Assembly: GCF_025821625.1 (NCBI RefSeq)
Contig: NZ_JACKSH010000151.1
Span: 63,227-127,226 of the forward strand
Length of the DNA: 64,000 nt
Direction of reading: 5' to 3'
Source of the DNA: Mycolicibacterium pyrenivorans
GTDB taxonomy: Bacteria > Actinomycetota > Actinomycetes > Mycobacteriales > Mycobacteriaceae
Shown here: positions 51,643 through 61,649 of the stretch, piece by piece
Position numbering within the stretch: position 1 is the stretch's first letter
Layout: each line of letters opens with the position of its first letter
The notes under the pieces: model-generated
Seen by the model: the letters and a program-made list of their open reading frames with translations, nothing else
What the model was told of the DNA's origin: nothing
The model's database searches: none
Position numbers and translations under genes: made by a program

Positions 51643-53143
51643 TCCACATGGATTTCTCGAGGTGCACCGGGTCGAGGCCACCAAACGTCCCGTCGACGAA
51701 CGTGTCGGGGACTGGCGGGAGGTCTACGAGCAGCAGGATCCTCATCAACGGGCCGGTGAGGTCTCCCAGCAGGCCCGCCGCTGCATGGACTGCGGAATCC
51801 CGTTCTGCCACTCCGGGACTGCGGGCTGCCCGCTGGGCAACCTGATCCCGGAGTGGAACGACCTGGTCCGTCGGGGCAGGTGGGATGCGGCCAGCGACCG
51901 GCTGCACGCGACCAACAACTTCCCGGAGTTCACCGGCCGGCTGTGCCCGGCCCCCTGCGAGGCGGCGTGCGTGTTGTCGATCGCCGAGGAGCAGACCGGC
52001 GGCGCCGTGACGATCAAGCGCATCGAGCAGACGATCGCCGACCAGGCGTGGATGGACGGGATCATCGAGCCGCAGCCCGCGGCCATCTCGACCGGCAAGC
52101 GTGTCGCGGTCGTCGGCTCCGGTCCCGCGGGCCTGGCCGCAGCCCAGCAGCTCACCCGGGCAGGCCACGACGTCACGGTGTACGAGCGCGACGACCGCAT
52201 CGGCGGGCTGATGCGCTACGGAATCCCGGAGTACAAGCTGGAGAAGGCCACGCTCAACCAGCGTCTGGCCCAGATGCGGGCCGAGGGAACACGTTTCGTC
52301 ACCGACTGTGAGGTGGGTGTCGACCTTCCGGTCGAACAGCTGCGTGCGCAGAACGACGCGGTGGTCCTCGCGGTCGGAGCGCTGCGCGCGCGGGACAACG
52401 ACGTGGAGGGACGCGACCTCAAGGGCGTGCACCTGGCGATGGAGCATCTCGTTCCCGCCAACAAGGAGTGCGAGGGCGACGGACCCAGCGAGGTCAGCGC
52501 GGCGGGCAAGCACGTCGTCATCATCGGCGGCGGCGACACCGGCGCGGACTGCCTGGGCACGGCACACCGCCAGGGTGCCGCGTCGGTGACCCAACTGGAC
52601 TACAACCCCGAACCGCCGGAGTCACGAGACGACTCGCGGTCACCGTGGCCCACGTGGCCGATCGTGCTGCGCACCCGCCTGTCACCCGCCCACGCAGAGG
52701 GCGGCGACCGCCGGTACGAAGTCGCGGTGCAGCGGTTCCTCGGTGACGAGCAGGGCAACCTGCGCGCGATGGAGATCGCCGAGGTCAAGGTCGAGCGCGA
52801 CGAATCGGGACGCCGGCACATCGTGCCGGTCGGCGGCTCGCTGCAGATTCCCTGTGAATTGGCCCTGCTGGCAATCGGTTTCGAGGGTGTCGAGCGCATG
52901 GCGCTGTTGGACGGCCTCGGGCTGACGCTCAACCGGCGCGGGGCCCTGCCGTGCGGGCAGGACTGGCAGACAGACACCCCAGGGGTGTTCGTCTGCGGGG
53001 ACGCGCACCGGGGCGCTTCGCTGATCGTGTGGGCGATCGCGGAGGGCCGCAGCGCCGCGCATGCCGTCGACAGCTACCTGATGGGGGAGTCCGACCTCCC
53101 CGCGCCGGTCAGACCGGGTGCCCTTCCGCTGGCCGTCGTCTGA
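51635..53143 (+). CDS. gltD: Glutamate synthase small (beta) subunit GltD
   Basis: 502 aa from GTG 51635, overlapping gltB by 8 nt. It passes electrons from NADPH to GltB. The N-terminal Fe-S region has CMDCGIPFC, a CPLGN and [10 protein letters not shown]. The FAD site is [17 protein letters not shown], the NADPH site is [15 protein letters not shown], and [17 protein letters not shown] lies near the end. Confidence 0.95.
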   Translation: MADPHGFLEVHRVEATKRPVDERVGDWREVYEQQDPHQRAGEVSQQARRCMDCGIPFCHSGTAGCPLGNLIPEWNDLVRRGRWDAASDRLHATNNFPEFTGRLCPAPCEAACVLSIAEEQTGGAVTIKRIEQTIADQAWMDGIIEPQPAAISTGKRVAVVGSGPAGLAAAQQLTRAGHDVTVYERDDRIGGLMRYGIPEYKLEKATLNQRLAQMRAEGTRFVTDCEVGVDLPVEQLRAQNDAVVLAVGALRARDNDVEGRDLKGVHLAMEHLVPANKECEGDGPSEVSAAGKHVVIIGGGDTGADCLGTAHRQGAASVTQLDYNPEPPESRDDSRSPWPTWPIVLRTRLSPAHAEGGDRRYEVAVQRFLGDEQGNLRAMEIAEVKVERDESGRRHIVPVGGSLQIPCELALLAIGFEGVERMALLDGLGLTLNRRGALPCGQDWQTDTPGVFVCGDAHRGASLIVWAIAEGRSAAHAVDSYLMGESDLPAPVRPGALPLAVV

Positions 53144-53156
53144 ATCGATTAACGAC

Positions 53157-53162
53157 TATGCT
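53157..53162 (+). promoter_or_regulatory. -10 element of pyk
   Basis: TATGCT lies 8 nt before GTG 53171, with no Shine-Dalgarno sequence in the 27-nt gltD-pyk gap; a leaderless start is likely. Confidence 0.5.
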
Positions 53163-53170
53163 CGGCATCC

Positions 53171-54589
53171 GTGAATAGACGCGGAAAGATCGTCTGTACG
53201 CTGGGCCCCGCCACCGCCTCCGAGGAGGCTGTCAGGAAGCTGGTGGAGTCCGGGATGAACGTCGCCCGGCTGAACTTCAGCCACGGCGACTACTCCGACC
53301 ACGAGGCCAACTACAAGCGGGTTCGGGCAGCGTCCGACGGAACAGGGCGCGCCGTCGGAATCCTTGCTGACCTGCAAGGACCCAAGATCCGGCTCGGCCG
53401 GTTCGCGGAGGGTCCCGTCTACTGGGCCAACGGGGAAACGGTGCGGATCACCGTCGAGGACTTCGAGGGAAACCACGACCGTGTGTCGACGACCTACAAG
53501 CGGCTCGCCCAGGACGCCTCACCGGGCAACCGGGTCCTCGTCGACGACGGAAACGTCGGTCTGGTGGTCGAGCACATCGACGGCAGTGACGTCGTCTGCA
53601 CGGTCACCGAGGGCGGCAAGGTCAGCAACAACAAGGGCATGTCGCTGCCAGGGATGAACGTCTCGGCGCCGGCGCTGTCGGAGAAGGACATCGACGACCT
53701 GGAGTTCGCGCTGCGGCTCGGCGTCGACCTGGTCGCCCTGTCGTTCGTGCGCTCGCCGGCCGACGTCGAGTTGGTCCACGAGGTGATGGACCGCGTCGGC
53801 AGGCGTGTTCCCGTCATCGCGAAGCTGGAGAAGCCGGAGGCGATCGACAATCTCGAGGCCATCGTGCTCGCGTTCGACGCGATCATGGTCGCCCGTGGTG
53901 ACCTCGGGGTGGAGCTTCCGCTGGAGGAAGTTCCGTTGGTGCAGAAGCGCGCCATCCAAATGGCAAGGGAGAACGCGAAACCCGTCATCGTCGCCACCCA
54001 GATGCTGGAGTCGATGATCGAGAACTCCAGGCCCACCCGCGCCGAGGCCTCCGACGTGGCCAACGCCGTGCTCGACGGCGCCGACGCGGTGATGCTTTCC
54101 GGCGAAACCTCGGTGGGCAAGTTCCCGTTCGAGACCGTCAAGACGATGGCCCGCATCATCTCGGCCGTCGAGGACAACTCGGTGGCGGCGCCGCCGTTGA
54201 CCCACACACCGCGCACCAAGCGTGGCGTCATCTCCTATGCCGCCCGCGACATCGGTGAACGACTCGATGCCAAGGCGCTGGTGGCGTTCACCCAGTCCGG
54301 TGACACAGTGCGCCGGCTTGCCCGGCTGCACACGCCGCTTCCGGTCCTGGCGTTCACCGCACTGCCCGAGGTGCGCAGCCAGCTGGCGCTGACCTGGGGC
54401 ACCGAGACGTTCATCGTTCCGCACATCGACACCACCGACGGAATGATCCGTCAGGTCGACCAGTCGATGCTCAACCTCGGCCGTTACAGAAGGGGCGACC
54501 TCGTGGTCATCGTCGCAGGCGCTCCGCCCGGCACAGTAGGCTCCACGAATCTGATCCATGTCCACCGCATCGGGGAGGACGACGTCTAG
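53171..54589 (+). CDS. pyk: Pyruvate kinase
   Basis: 472 aa from GTG 53171. It converts phosphoenolpyruvate and ADP to pyruvate and ATP. The start RGKIVCTLGPA and NVARLNFSHG, the metal/substrate segment IAKLEKPEAIDNLEAI, MVARGDLGVELPLE and MLSGETSVGKFP are intact, and the C-terminal allosteric domain is present. It matches pykA (Rv1617). Confidence 0.96.
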   Translation: MNRRGKIVCTLGPATASEEAVRKLVESGMNVARLNFSHGDYSDHEANYKRVRAASDGTGRAVGILADLQGPKIRLGRFAEGPVYWANGETVRITVEDFEGNHDRVSTTYKRLAQDASPGNRVLVDDGNVGLVVEHIDGSDVVCTVTEGGKVSNNKGMSLPGMNVSAPALSEKDIDDLEFALRLGVDLVALSFVRSPADVELVHEVMDRVGRRVPVIAKLEKPEAIDNLEAIVLAFDAIMVARGDLGVELPLEEVPLVQKRAIQMARENAKPVIVATQMLESMIENSRPTRAEASDVANAVLDGADAVMLSGETSVGKFPFETVKTMARIISAVEDNSVAAPPLTHTPRTKRGVISYAARDIGERLDAKALVAFTQSGDTVRRLARLHTPLPVLAFTALPEVRSQLALTWGTETFIVPHIDTTDGMIRQVDQSMLNLGRYRRGDLVVIVAGAPPGTVGSTNLIHVHRIGEDDV

Positions 54590-54613
54590 ACGACCATAGG
54601 GAGGGGGTAGGCC

Positions 54614-55519
54614 TTGTCGGAGTCTGACTCCCGGTCCAGGTCGCCGCGCACCGATTTCGACGAGCTACTCGCGACACTGCACCTCGAGCGGCTCGACGAC
54701 GACACCTTCACCGGCGCCCACCCCAGCAAGAACCCGGTGCGCACGTTCGGCGGCCAGATGATGGCGCAGGCGTTCGTCGCGGCCGGCCGAAGCCTCGAGA
54801 TCCCGCTGCCGCCCAGCGCGTTGTCCGCGCACTTCATCGCAGGCGGCGACCCGGACCTGGACCTGGAGTTCCACGTGGTGCGGCTGCGCGACGAGCGCCG
54901 GTTCGCGAATCGACGCGTCGACGTCATGCAGAAGGGTCAGCTGCTGACGACCGCGATGGTGTCGTACCTGTCCGGTGGCCGCGGCCTCGAGCACGGCCTG
55001 CAGGCCCCGCCGCCGGACGATCCCGACACCCTGCCGCCCATCGACGACCTGCTGCGCGGGTACGAGGATGTGGTGCCGCACTTCGCCAACGCGCTGCGCC
55101 CCATCGAATGGCGCTACACCAACGATCCCGCATGGGTCATGCGCGACAAAGGTGAGCGGCTCACCAGCAACCGCGTGTGGATGAAGGCCAAGGGCCTGAT
55201 GCCCGACGATCCGGTGCTGCACGGTGCCGCGCTGGTGTACTCGTCGGACACCACGGTGCTCGACTCGATCATCACCACTCATGGGCTGTCATGGGGGTAC
55301 GACCGGATCTTCGCCGTGACCACCAACCATTCGGTGTGGTTTCACCGGCCGTTCCGGTTCGACGAGTGGGTGCTCTACTCGACCACGTCGCCGGTGGCGG
55401 CCGAATCCCGCGGCCTGGGGAGCGGCCACTTCTTCGACCGGTCCGGCCAGCCGCTGGCCACCGTCGTTCAGGAGGGGATCGTGAAGTACTTCCCGGGCCG
55501 GCCTACGGCGTCGGCGTGA
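54614..55519 (+). CDS. tesB: Acyl-CoA thioesterase II TesB
   Basis: 301 aa from TTG 54614, preceded by GGGAGGGGG. It hydrolyses acyl-CoA to free acid and CoA. It has a double hot-dog fold with NPVRTFGGQMMAQA, RDERRFANRRVDVMQKGQ and a C-terminal MTHGL-like ITTHGLSWGYD, SVWFHRPFRFDEW and GHFFDRSGQPLATVVQEG. It occupies the Rv1618 position. Its 3' end overlaps the convergent DUF4190 gene by 17 nt. Confidence 0.92.
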   Translation: MSESDSRSRSPRTDFDELLATLHLERLDDDTFTGAHPSKNPVRTFGGQMMAQAFVAAGRSLEIPLPPSALSAHFIAGGDPDLDLEFHVVRLRDERRFANRRVDVMQKGQLLTTAMVSYLSGGRGLEHGLQAPPPDDPDTLPPIDDLLRGYEDVVPHFANALRPIEWRYTNDPAWVMRDKGERLTSNRVWMKAKGLMPDDPVLHGAALVYSSDTTVLDSIITTHGLSWGYDRIFAVTTNHSVWFHRPFRFDEWVLYSTTSPVAAESRGLGSGHFFDRSGQPLATVVQEGIVKYFPGRPTASA

Positions 55520-55994
55520 CCGTGATGGAGAACTGGTCCTCCACGCGCCGGCTGAACTCGTCGGCGCATTCCTGGACCGCTTGCTGGTCCGAACCGGCGC
55601 GGGTCACGCAGTCGACGTAGTCGGTGCCGCCGACCTCGTTGAAGCCCCACACCGCGATGGCGATCGCGGCGACGGACACCAGGATGCTCAGAACGCCCAG
55701 GACGATGCCCGCGATCGCGATGCCGCCGTTGGTGGCTTCGCCGCGCTTGACCCGGCCCCGGCCGAGGAAACCGAGAATGACCGCGACGACCCCGAGGATG
55801 ATCCCGCCGAAGACGGTGAACAGGGCGATGATGGCGACGACGAGGGACGCCACACCGAGACCGTTCTTGGGCGCCGAGGCAGGCGGGGGATACCCACCGG
55901 GATAACCGCCGGGATAGCCGCCGTACTGCGGCGGCGGGGGCGGGTAGCCACCCGGGTATGCGCCGTACTGCGGAGGAGGCGGCGGTTCGCTCAT
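55503..55994 (-). CDS. DUF4190-type membrane protein with Pro/Gly/Tyr-rich N-terminus
   Basis: 163 aa from ATG 55994. Residues 1-42 are repeats rich in PPPPQYG and GGYPGGYP. Two transmembrane helices lie at about 47-70 and 83-110, joined by GRGRVKRGEATNGG. The C-terminal extracytoplasmic part has two Cys (DCVTRAG and QECADEF). The function is unknown. It lies 11 nt downstream of cydC in the same direction. Confidence 0.8.
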   Translation of the reverse strand: MSEPPPPPQYGAYPGGYPPPPPQYGGYPGGYPGGYPPPASAPKNGLGVASLVVAIIALFTVFGGIILGVVAVILGFLGRGRVKRGEATNGGIAIAGIVLGVLSILVSVAAIAIAVWGFNEVGGTDYVDCVTRAGSDQQAVQECADEFSRRVEDQFSITVTPTP

Positions 55995-56005
55995 GGAAGC
56001 TGAGA

Positions 56006-57526
56006 TTACCCGCAGGGAGCCACGTTGACCGTGGTACAGACAGTTTCGTCGAGCAGTCCGTCGGGTAGGTGGTGGGTCGCCACCACCACGGTGCGTTCCG
56101 CCGAGAACAGCGCCCCGGGCGTGAGCAGGTCCACGAGCACCTGGCCGGCGTCGGAGGCGTCGAGGTGCTCGGTCGGCTCGTCGAGGAGCACGGTGGTCGC
56201 CGTCGAGACCAGCGCCCTGGCCAGCAACAGCCGCCTGCGCTGCCCCGCCGACACCGCCGCCGCGCCGCCGACGAGAATCGTGGACAAGCCCTCGGGCAGT
56301 TCGTCCAGCCAGCGGCCGAGGCCGCATCGCTGGAGCGCCCGCCGCAGTTCGTCGTCGGTGGCGTCGCCGCGGGCGACCAGGAGGTTGTCACGCACCGTGG
56401 TGGAGAACAGGTGGGCGTCCTCGGCGAAGAACACCCCTTGCGGACCCCCGGCTCCCGGCAGCAGTCCGGCGGTCTGCATCAGCAGGGTGGTCTTGCCGCA
56501 ACCGCTGGGCCCGACCACGGCGATCCGGGCGCCCGGCGCCAGGTCCAGGGGCGCAACCTCGGGGCGGCGGTCGTCATCGCTCTGGCTGAGTGTCAGCAGG
56601 CGGCACGCGGCGATGCGGGCGCGGGCCAGCGTCACCGCGGCACCGGGCAGCGCCACGGTCGCCTCGAACGCCGACAGCGGCAACAGCATCAGGATCGCGA
56701 CGGTGGTCGGGGCCACCGTGTTCGACAACGCGATGCCCGCGATCAGGGCGCCGAGCACGCTGACCCCCATCGCCGCGGTCGGTGCTGCCCCGGCCACCGC
56801 GGCCGGTGCGGCGGCGCGGTCGACGGCGCGTCCCCACTCGCGTTGTTCCGCACCCGCCTCGGCGATGACCGCCGACAACCTTCCGCTGACCCGCAGCTCC
56901 GGCGCGTGCTCGAGCGCGAGCATCGCCGCGGTATCCCGTCGCGAATGATGTTCGACGGCAACGGCTTCAGCTGCTGATGCGGCCCGCGCCGACACCGCTG
57001 GGGCGAGCACCCCTGCGATCAGCAGACACAGACCGAGCACTGCTGCGGCCGGGGGCGAGATGACGGCAATCACCCCGACGGCAGCCAGCCCGAGTACCGC
57101 GGCCACGCATACGGGCACGACGGCGCGCACGATGACGTCGGACAGTTCGTCGACGTTGGATCCGATGCGTGCGACGAGTTCGCCGCTGTGGCGGCGCATG
57201 ACGGCGTCGACCGGTCCGGTGGTCAGCCGGGTGAAGAGCTGCTCGCGGGCGGTGCCTGCGGCCCGCAACGCGGTGTCGTGGGAGGCCAACCGTTCGCAGT
57301 AACCCAGCACCCCGCGCGCGATGCCCAGGGCACGCACCGCAACCACCGCGACGGTCAGGTGCAGCACGGGCGGCATCTCCCAGGCCCTGGTGATCAGCCA
57401 CGCCGACACCGCGGCCAGCGCGAGCGCGCTGCCCAGCGACCCCGCCCCGAACGCGACGGCCATCGCCATCCGCGGTAGTCGCGGCCGCAACAGGGAGAAG
57501 GCGAAGAGAATCTCAGGGCGCGACAC
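56006..57526 (-). CDS. cydC: Cytochrome bd assembly ABC transporter CydC
   Basis: 506 aa from GTG 57526, which overlaps the cydD stop by 14 nt; an ATG 9 codons upstream is also open. It is an ABC half-transporter: six helices (about 15-295), Walker A GPSGCGKTT, signature SAGQRRRLLLARAL, Walker B TVLLDEPTEHLD. With CydD it forms the heterodimer needed for cytochrome bd assembly (thiol/heme export). It belongs to the cydA-B-D-C operon. Confidence 0.92.
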   Translation of the reverse strand: MSRPEILFAFSLLRPRLPRMAMAVAFGAGSLGSALALAAVSAWLITRAWEMPPVLHLTVAVVAVRALGIARGVLGYCERLASHDTALRAAGTAREQLFTRLTTGPVDAVMRRHSGELVARIGSNVDELSDVIVRAVVPVCVAAVLGLAAVGVIAVISPPAAAVLGLCLLIAGVLAPAVSARAASAAEAVAVEHHSRRDTAAMLALEHAPELRVSGRLSAVIAEAGAEQREWGRAVDRAAAPAAVAGAAPTAAMGVSVLGALIAGIALSNTVAPTTVAILMLLPLSAFEATVALPGAAVTLARARIAACRLLTLSQSDDDRRPEVAPLDLAPGARIAVVGPSGCGKTTLLMQTAGLLPGAGGPQGVFFAEDAHLFSTTVRDNLLVARGDATDDELRRALQRCGLGRWLDELPEGLSTILVGGAAAVSAGQRRRLLLARALVSTATTVLLDEPTEHLDASDAGQVLVDLLTPGALFSAERTVVVATHHLPDGLLDETVCTTVNVAPCG

Positions 57527-59057
57527 CGACAGCCCCCATGTCGATGACGGCATCGCCGAGCGCCAGGATCGGGTCACGGTGCCCGACGACCATCACCGTC
57601 GCCCCGTCGGCGGCCCGCTGCGCGATGGCTCGCAGCACCCGATCCTCCGTCGGACCGTCGAGGTGCGCGGTCGGTTCGTCGAAAAGCAGCACCGGCGCCG
57701 TGGACCCGAGCACCCGGGCCAGCCCGAGTCGCTGCCGCTGGCCCAGCGACAGGCCCACACCGCCGCGGCCGAGGACCGTCTGCAGACCGTCGGGGAGGCC
57801 GTCGACGACCTCGTCGAAACACGCCGCCCGGCACGCCGCGGCGAGGTCGGGCAGCGGGCCGAACAGCTCGAGGTTTTCCTGCACGGTGCCGGGGATCAGC
57901 ACGGGTCGCTGAGCCAGCCACGCCACCATCGACCACCAGTGCCGCAGGTCGAGGTCGGCCACGTCGACACCGTTGACCTGTACCCGGCCTGGATTGAGGC
58001 CGAGGACTGCCTGCAGCAGCGTGGTCTTGCCGATGCCGTTGGGGCCGGTCAGCACCGTCACCCGGCCGGGTTCCGCTTCTCGGCCGTCGAGCTGTACGGT
58101 CAGCGGCCGGCTCACCCGCAGGATGCCCGACGGCGGCGGGGTGGCGGCGTCGATGAACCGAAAAGCGGCCTGCACGGCGGTCTTTCCGTCCTGCGCGGAG
58201 TGGAACGCCGCGCCGACGCGGCGCAACGGCCAGAACACCTCGGGCGCGAGCAGCAGCGCGGTGAGGCCGGCCGTCAACCCCATCTCGCCGTACACCAGGC
58301 GCATGCCGACGCTCACCGCGACCAGCGCGACGCCGAGGGTCGCGAGCAGTTCGAGCACCAGCGCGGACAGGAACGCGATCCGCATCGTGGCCATCGCCGA
58401 ACGGCGATGGGCCGCACTGAGTTCGGCGATGCGCACCGCGGACCCCTGCGCCCGGCCGAGGGCGCGCAGCGTGGGAAGGCCCGCCACCAGATCGAGCAGC
58501 CGCGACTGCAGCGTCGACATGGCCGTCAGTGCCGCCGCGGACCGCTCTGCGGTGGCCAGGCCGATCAGCACCATGAAGATCGGGATCAGCGGCAGCGCGA
58601 TCAGCACGATCACCGCCGACTGCCAGTCGTACAGCGCGATCACCGCGGCGGTGGCAGCAGTCAGGACCGCGGCAAGGAACAGCGACGGCAGATAGGTGGT
58701 GAAGTACAGCCGCAACCCGTCCAGCCCCCGGGTCACGACGACGGCGGCGTCGTCGCGGTGCCGGGCGAGGTCGCGCGGCGGCAGCGATGTGGCAGTCGTC
58801 AGCACCTGGTCGGTGAGATCGGCGATCACCGAGCTGGCGCCGCGCTGCGCGAGCCTGCCCTGCAGCCACTGCACCAGGGCGCGAACAGTCCACAGCACCA
58901 ACAGGACTGCGATCTGGACGCGGTGGTCGTCGAACTCCCGCGAGGCGGGGTCGGTGATCACACGGGCGACGATGCCCGCGAGCACCACCGCCGAGGCGAT
59001 CGTGGCGGCCGCGGTGAGCACGCCGCACATCGTGGCTGCGACCAGGAACCGGCGCAT
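57513..59057 (-). CDS. cydD: Cytochrome bd assembly ABC transporter CydD
   Basis: 514 aa from ATG 59057. It is an ABC half-transporter with Walker A TGPNGIGKTT, signature SLGQRQRLGLARVLG and Walker B VLLFDEPTAHLDG. The reading frame continues upstream to 59114 with plausible protein (PIDPRLWRASTA), yet holds no ATG, GTG or TTG. A CTG at 59114 overlaps the cydB stop as CTGA and would give 533 aa. The conservative ATG start leaves a 53-nt gap after cydB, unlike the tight junctions elsewhere. Confidence 0.9.
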   Translation of the reverse strand: MRRFLVAATMCGVLTAAATIASAVVLAGIVARVITDPASREFDDHRVQIAVLLVLWTVRALVQWLQGRLAQRGASSVIADLTDQVLTTATSLPPRDLARHRDDAAVVVTRGLDGLRLYFTTYLPSLFLAAVLTAATAAVIALYDWQSAVIVLIALPLIPIFMVLIGLATAERSAAALTAMSTLQSRLLDLVAGLPTLRALGRAQGSAVRIAELSAAHRRSAMATMRIAFLSALVLELLATLGVALVAVSVGMRLVYGEMGLTAGLTALLLAPEVFWPLRRVGAAFHSAQDGKTAVQAAFRFIDAATPPPSGILRVSRPLTVQLDGREAEPGRVTVLTGPNGIGKTTLLQAVLGLNPGRVQVNGVDVADLDLRHWWSMVAWLAQRPVLIPGTVQENLELFGPLPDLAAACRAACFDEVVDGLPDGLQTVLGRGGVGLSLGQRQRLGLARVLGSTAPVLLFDEPTAHLDGPTEDRVLRAIAQRAADGATVMVVGHRDPILALGDAVIDMGAVGVAP

Positions 59058-59110
59058 CGCCGTCGACGCCCGCCACAGTCGCGGGTCGATCGGGGCTCGC
59101 TGGTTCTCCG

Positions 59111-60151
59111 TCAGGACGAGCGCCTCGACAATCCGATGGAGGCGGGGATCCCGTCAGCGCTGATGCGCTTGCGGAACACCCAGTAGGTCCACCCCTGATA
59201 CATCAGCACCAACGGCAGCAGGGCGAGCGACGCCCACGTCATGATCCGCAGGGTGTACGGCGTCGATGCACCGTTCTCGACGGTCACATTCCAGTCGGGG
59301 TTCAGCGTCGACGGCAACAGGTTCGGGTACATCGAGCCGAAGATCAGCACCGTCACCGCCGCGACGACGACCACGGTGGACGCGAACGCCCAGCCTTCGC
59401 GGGTGCCCTGCCAGATCAGTGCCACGGCGATCAACAGCGCCACCACGGCGACCCCCAGCGCAATCCAGGTCCACGGCCGGCCGTAGGCGAGTTGGGTCCA
59501 CAGCCCGAAAGCACCGGCGAGCACGATCGCCGGGACCGACAGCCCCCGGCCGAACCGCAGCGCATCGTCGCGGATGGTGCCCGACGTCTTCAGCGCGATG
59601 AACACCGATCCGTAGAACGCGAACAGCGACGCGGTGGCCAGTCCACCCAGCAGCGTGTAGGGGCTGAGAACGTCGCCGATCCCGGCCTTGGACTGGCCGT
59701 CGGCATCGATCGGCAGGCCCCGCAACAAGATTGCGAAAGCGACCCCCCACAGAACCGCAGGCAACCACGAGCCGAGCGCGATGCCGATGTCGGCCCATCG
59801 CCGCCATTGCGGATCGTTGATCTTGCCTCGCCACTCGATACCGACGACACGCAGGATCATGCCGAAGAGGATTGCCAGCAGGGGTAGGTACAGCGCCGAG
59901 AACAGCGTGGCGTACCAGTTGGGGAAGGCCGCGAACATCGCCGCGCCCGCGGTGATCAGCCAGACCTCGTTGGCGTCCCAGACGGGCCCGATGGTGTTGA
60001 GCACCGCGCGGCGACGGTCGTCGGTGTCGCCTTCGCCTGCCGATCCCAGCGGGGCCATCAGCATGCCGACGCCGAAGTCGAACCCCTCGAGCACCAGGAA
60101 ACCGAGGAACAGCACGGCGATCAGGTAGAACCACAGCTCATGGAGAGCCAC
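59111..60151 (-). CDS. cydB: Cytochrome bd oxidase subunit II CydB
   Basis: 346 aa with about eight to nine helices. The start LHELWFYLIAVLFLGFLVLEGFDFGVGM is diagnostic, as are GPVWDANEVWLI and GLATASLFAFYG. It partners CydA in the bd-type quinol oxidase. It starts 9 nt after the cydA stop. Confidence 0.96.
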   Translation of the reverse strand: MALHELWFYLIAVLFLGFLVLEGFDFGVGMLMAPLGSAGEGDTDDRRRAVLNTIGPVWDANEVWLITAGAAMFAAFPNWYATLFSALYLPLLAILFGMILRVVGIEWRGKINDPQWRRWADIGIALGSWLPAVLWGVAFAILLRGLPIDADGQSKAGIGDVLSPYTLLGGLATASLFAFYGSVFIALKTSGTIRDDALRFGRGLSVPAIVLAGAFGLWTQLAYGRPWTWIALGVAVVALLIAVALIWQGTREGWAFASTVVVVAAVTVLIFGSMYPNLLPSTLNPDWNVTVENGASTPYTLRIMTWASLALLPLVLMYQGWTYWVFRKRISADGIPASIGLSRRSS

Positions 60152-60160
60152 GACGACCTC

Positions 60161-61618
60161 CTAGTACGCGAACGACAGCGGTGCGACGTCGTCCTTGTCG
60201 GGCGGCGTCGGCGGCGCGGGCTCTGAATCGTGTTCCAGTGGACCCTCGGTCACGTAGCGGCGCATCAGGAAGAACCAGGCGACCGCCAGGGCGCCGTACA
60301 GCAGCGTGAACACCGCGAGGGAGAAGAGCACCGTTCCGGCCGCGTTGTTGGAAACGCCGTCCTGCACCACCATTCGCACCATCTGATCGCCGGTCGGATT
60401 GGGCACCACCACCCACGGCTGGCGGCCCATCTCGGTGAAGATCCAGCCGGCCGAACTCGCAAGGAACGGTGTCGGGATGGTGAGCAGGGCGAACGTGCCG
60501 TACCACCGCTGGTCCGGGATTCGGCCCCTGCGGGTGAGCCAGAGGCTCAGCAGCGCGAACGCCACCGGCACCAGCAGCAGCCCGATCATCACGCGGAACG
60601 CCCAGTAGGTGACGAACAGGTTGGGCCGGTAGTTTCCTGGCCCGAACTTCTCCTCGGCCTGCTGCTGGAGGTCCTCGACCCCCTCGAGGGTCACCCCAGA
60701 GAACTTGCTCTCGGCCAGGAACGGCAGCACGTAGGGCACCTCGAGAACCCGGGTGATGCTGTCGCAGTTGTTGTGCGTGCCGACGGTCAGGATCGAGAAG
60801 TCGGGGTCGGTCTCGGTGTGGCACAGCGATTCCGCGGAAGCCATCTTCATCGGCTGCTGCACGAACATCAACTTGCCCTGCACGTCACCGGTGGCCAGCA
60901 GGCCGACCGCAGCGACCAGCGCGACGAAGCTGCCCAGGATGGCGGCCGGGCGGTACATCGTGCGTGCCTCGGCCGCCTCGTCCCGCCTGTGTGAGCGGAC
61001 CATGAGCCAGGCGCAGATGGCGGCGACGAACGCGCCCGCGGTCAGCAAGGACGCGGTGACGGCGTGCAGGAATGCCCAGATCGCCGTGTTGTTGGTCAGC
61101 AACGCGCCGAAGTCGACGAGCTCCGCGCGGCCGCTCTCGGGGTTGAACTTGGCGCCGACCGGATGCTGCATGAACGAGTTGGCGGCGATGATGAAGTATG
61201 CCGAGGCGTTGACACCGAAGGCGACGATCCAGATGCACGCCAGGTGCACCAGGCGCGGCAACCGGCTCCACCCGAAGATCCACAGCCCGATGAAGGTGGA
61301 TTCGAAGAAGAAGGCGATCAGCCCCTCGAATGCCAGGGGCGCGCCGAAGATGTCACCGACGAACCGGGAGTACTCGCTCCAGTTCATGCCGAACTGGAAC
61401 TCCTGCACGATGCCGGTCGCAACTCCGATGGCGAAGTTGATCAGGAAGAGCTTCCCGAAGAACTTGGTGAGCCGGTACCACGCGGGGTTACCCGTGGCCA
61501 CCCACACCGTCTGCATGACGGCGATCAGCGGGGCGAGGCCGATGGTCAGCGGGACGAAGATGAAGTGGTAGACGGTGGTGATGCCGAACTGCCACCGCGA
61601 CACGTCCAGTGCGTCCAT
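60161..61618 (-). CDS. cydA: Cytochrome bd oxidase subunit I CydA
   Basis: 485 aa. This is the quinol-oxidising, heme-binding subunit of the low-oxygen terminal oxidase. Heme ligand His18 lies in YHFIFVPLTIG, another His in AIWAFLHAVTASL, and the Met ligand in FTEMGRQPW. The length, shorter than the E. coli protein, indicates a short Q-loop form. It is the first gene of cydABDC. Confidence 0.96.
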   Translation of the reverse strand: MDALDVSRWQFGITTVYHFIFVPLTIGLAPLIAVMQTVWVATGNPAWYRLTKFFGKLFLINFAIGVATGIVQEFQFGMNWSEYSRFVGDIFGAPLAFEGLIAFFFESTFIGLWIFGWSRLPRLVHLACIWIVAFGVNASAYFIIAANSFMQHPVGAKFNPESGRAELVDFGALLTNNTAIWAFLHAVTASLLTAGAFVAAICAWLMVRSHRRDEAAEARTMYRPAAILGSFVALVAAVGLLATGDVQGKLMFVQQPMKMASAESLCHTETDPDFSILTVGTHNNCDSITRVLEVPYVLPFLAESKFSGVTLEGVEDLQQQAEEKFGPGNYRPNLFVTYWAFRVMIGLLLVPVAFALLSLWLTRRGRIPDQRWYGTFALLTIPTPFLASSAGWIFTEMGRQPWVVVPNPTGDQMVRMVVQDGVSNNAAGTVLFSLAVFTLLYGALAVAWFFLMRRYVTEGPLEHDSEPAPPTPPDKDDVAPLSFAY

Positions 61619-61649
61619 GCGCCACTCCCAGGGCTCAGCCTAATTCGTC

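Noticed and set aside
48604..51684. 1026-codon open frame antisense to gltB
   Set aside because: It is a mirror frame typical of GC-rich codon bias. gltB is an unmistakable full-length enzyme here and the antisense product has no recognisable domain.
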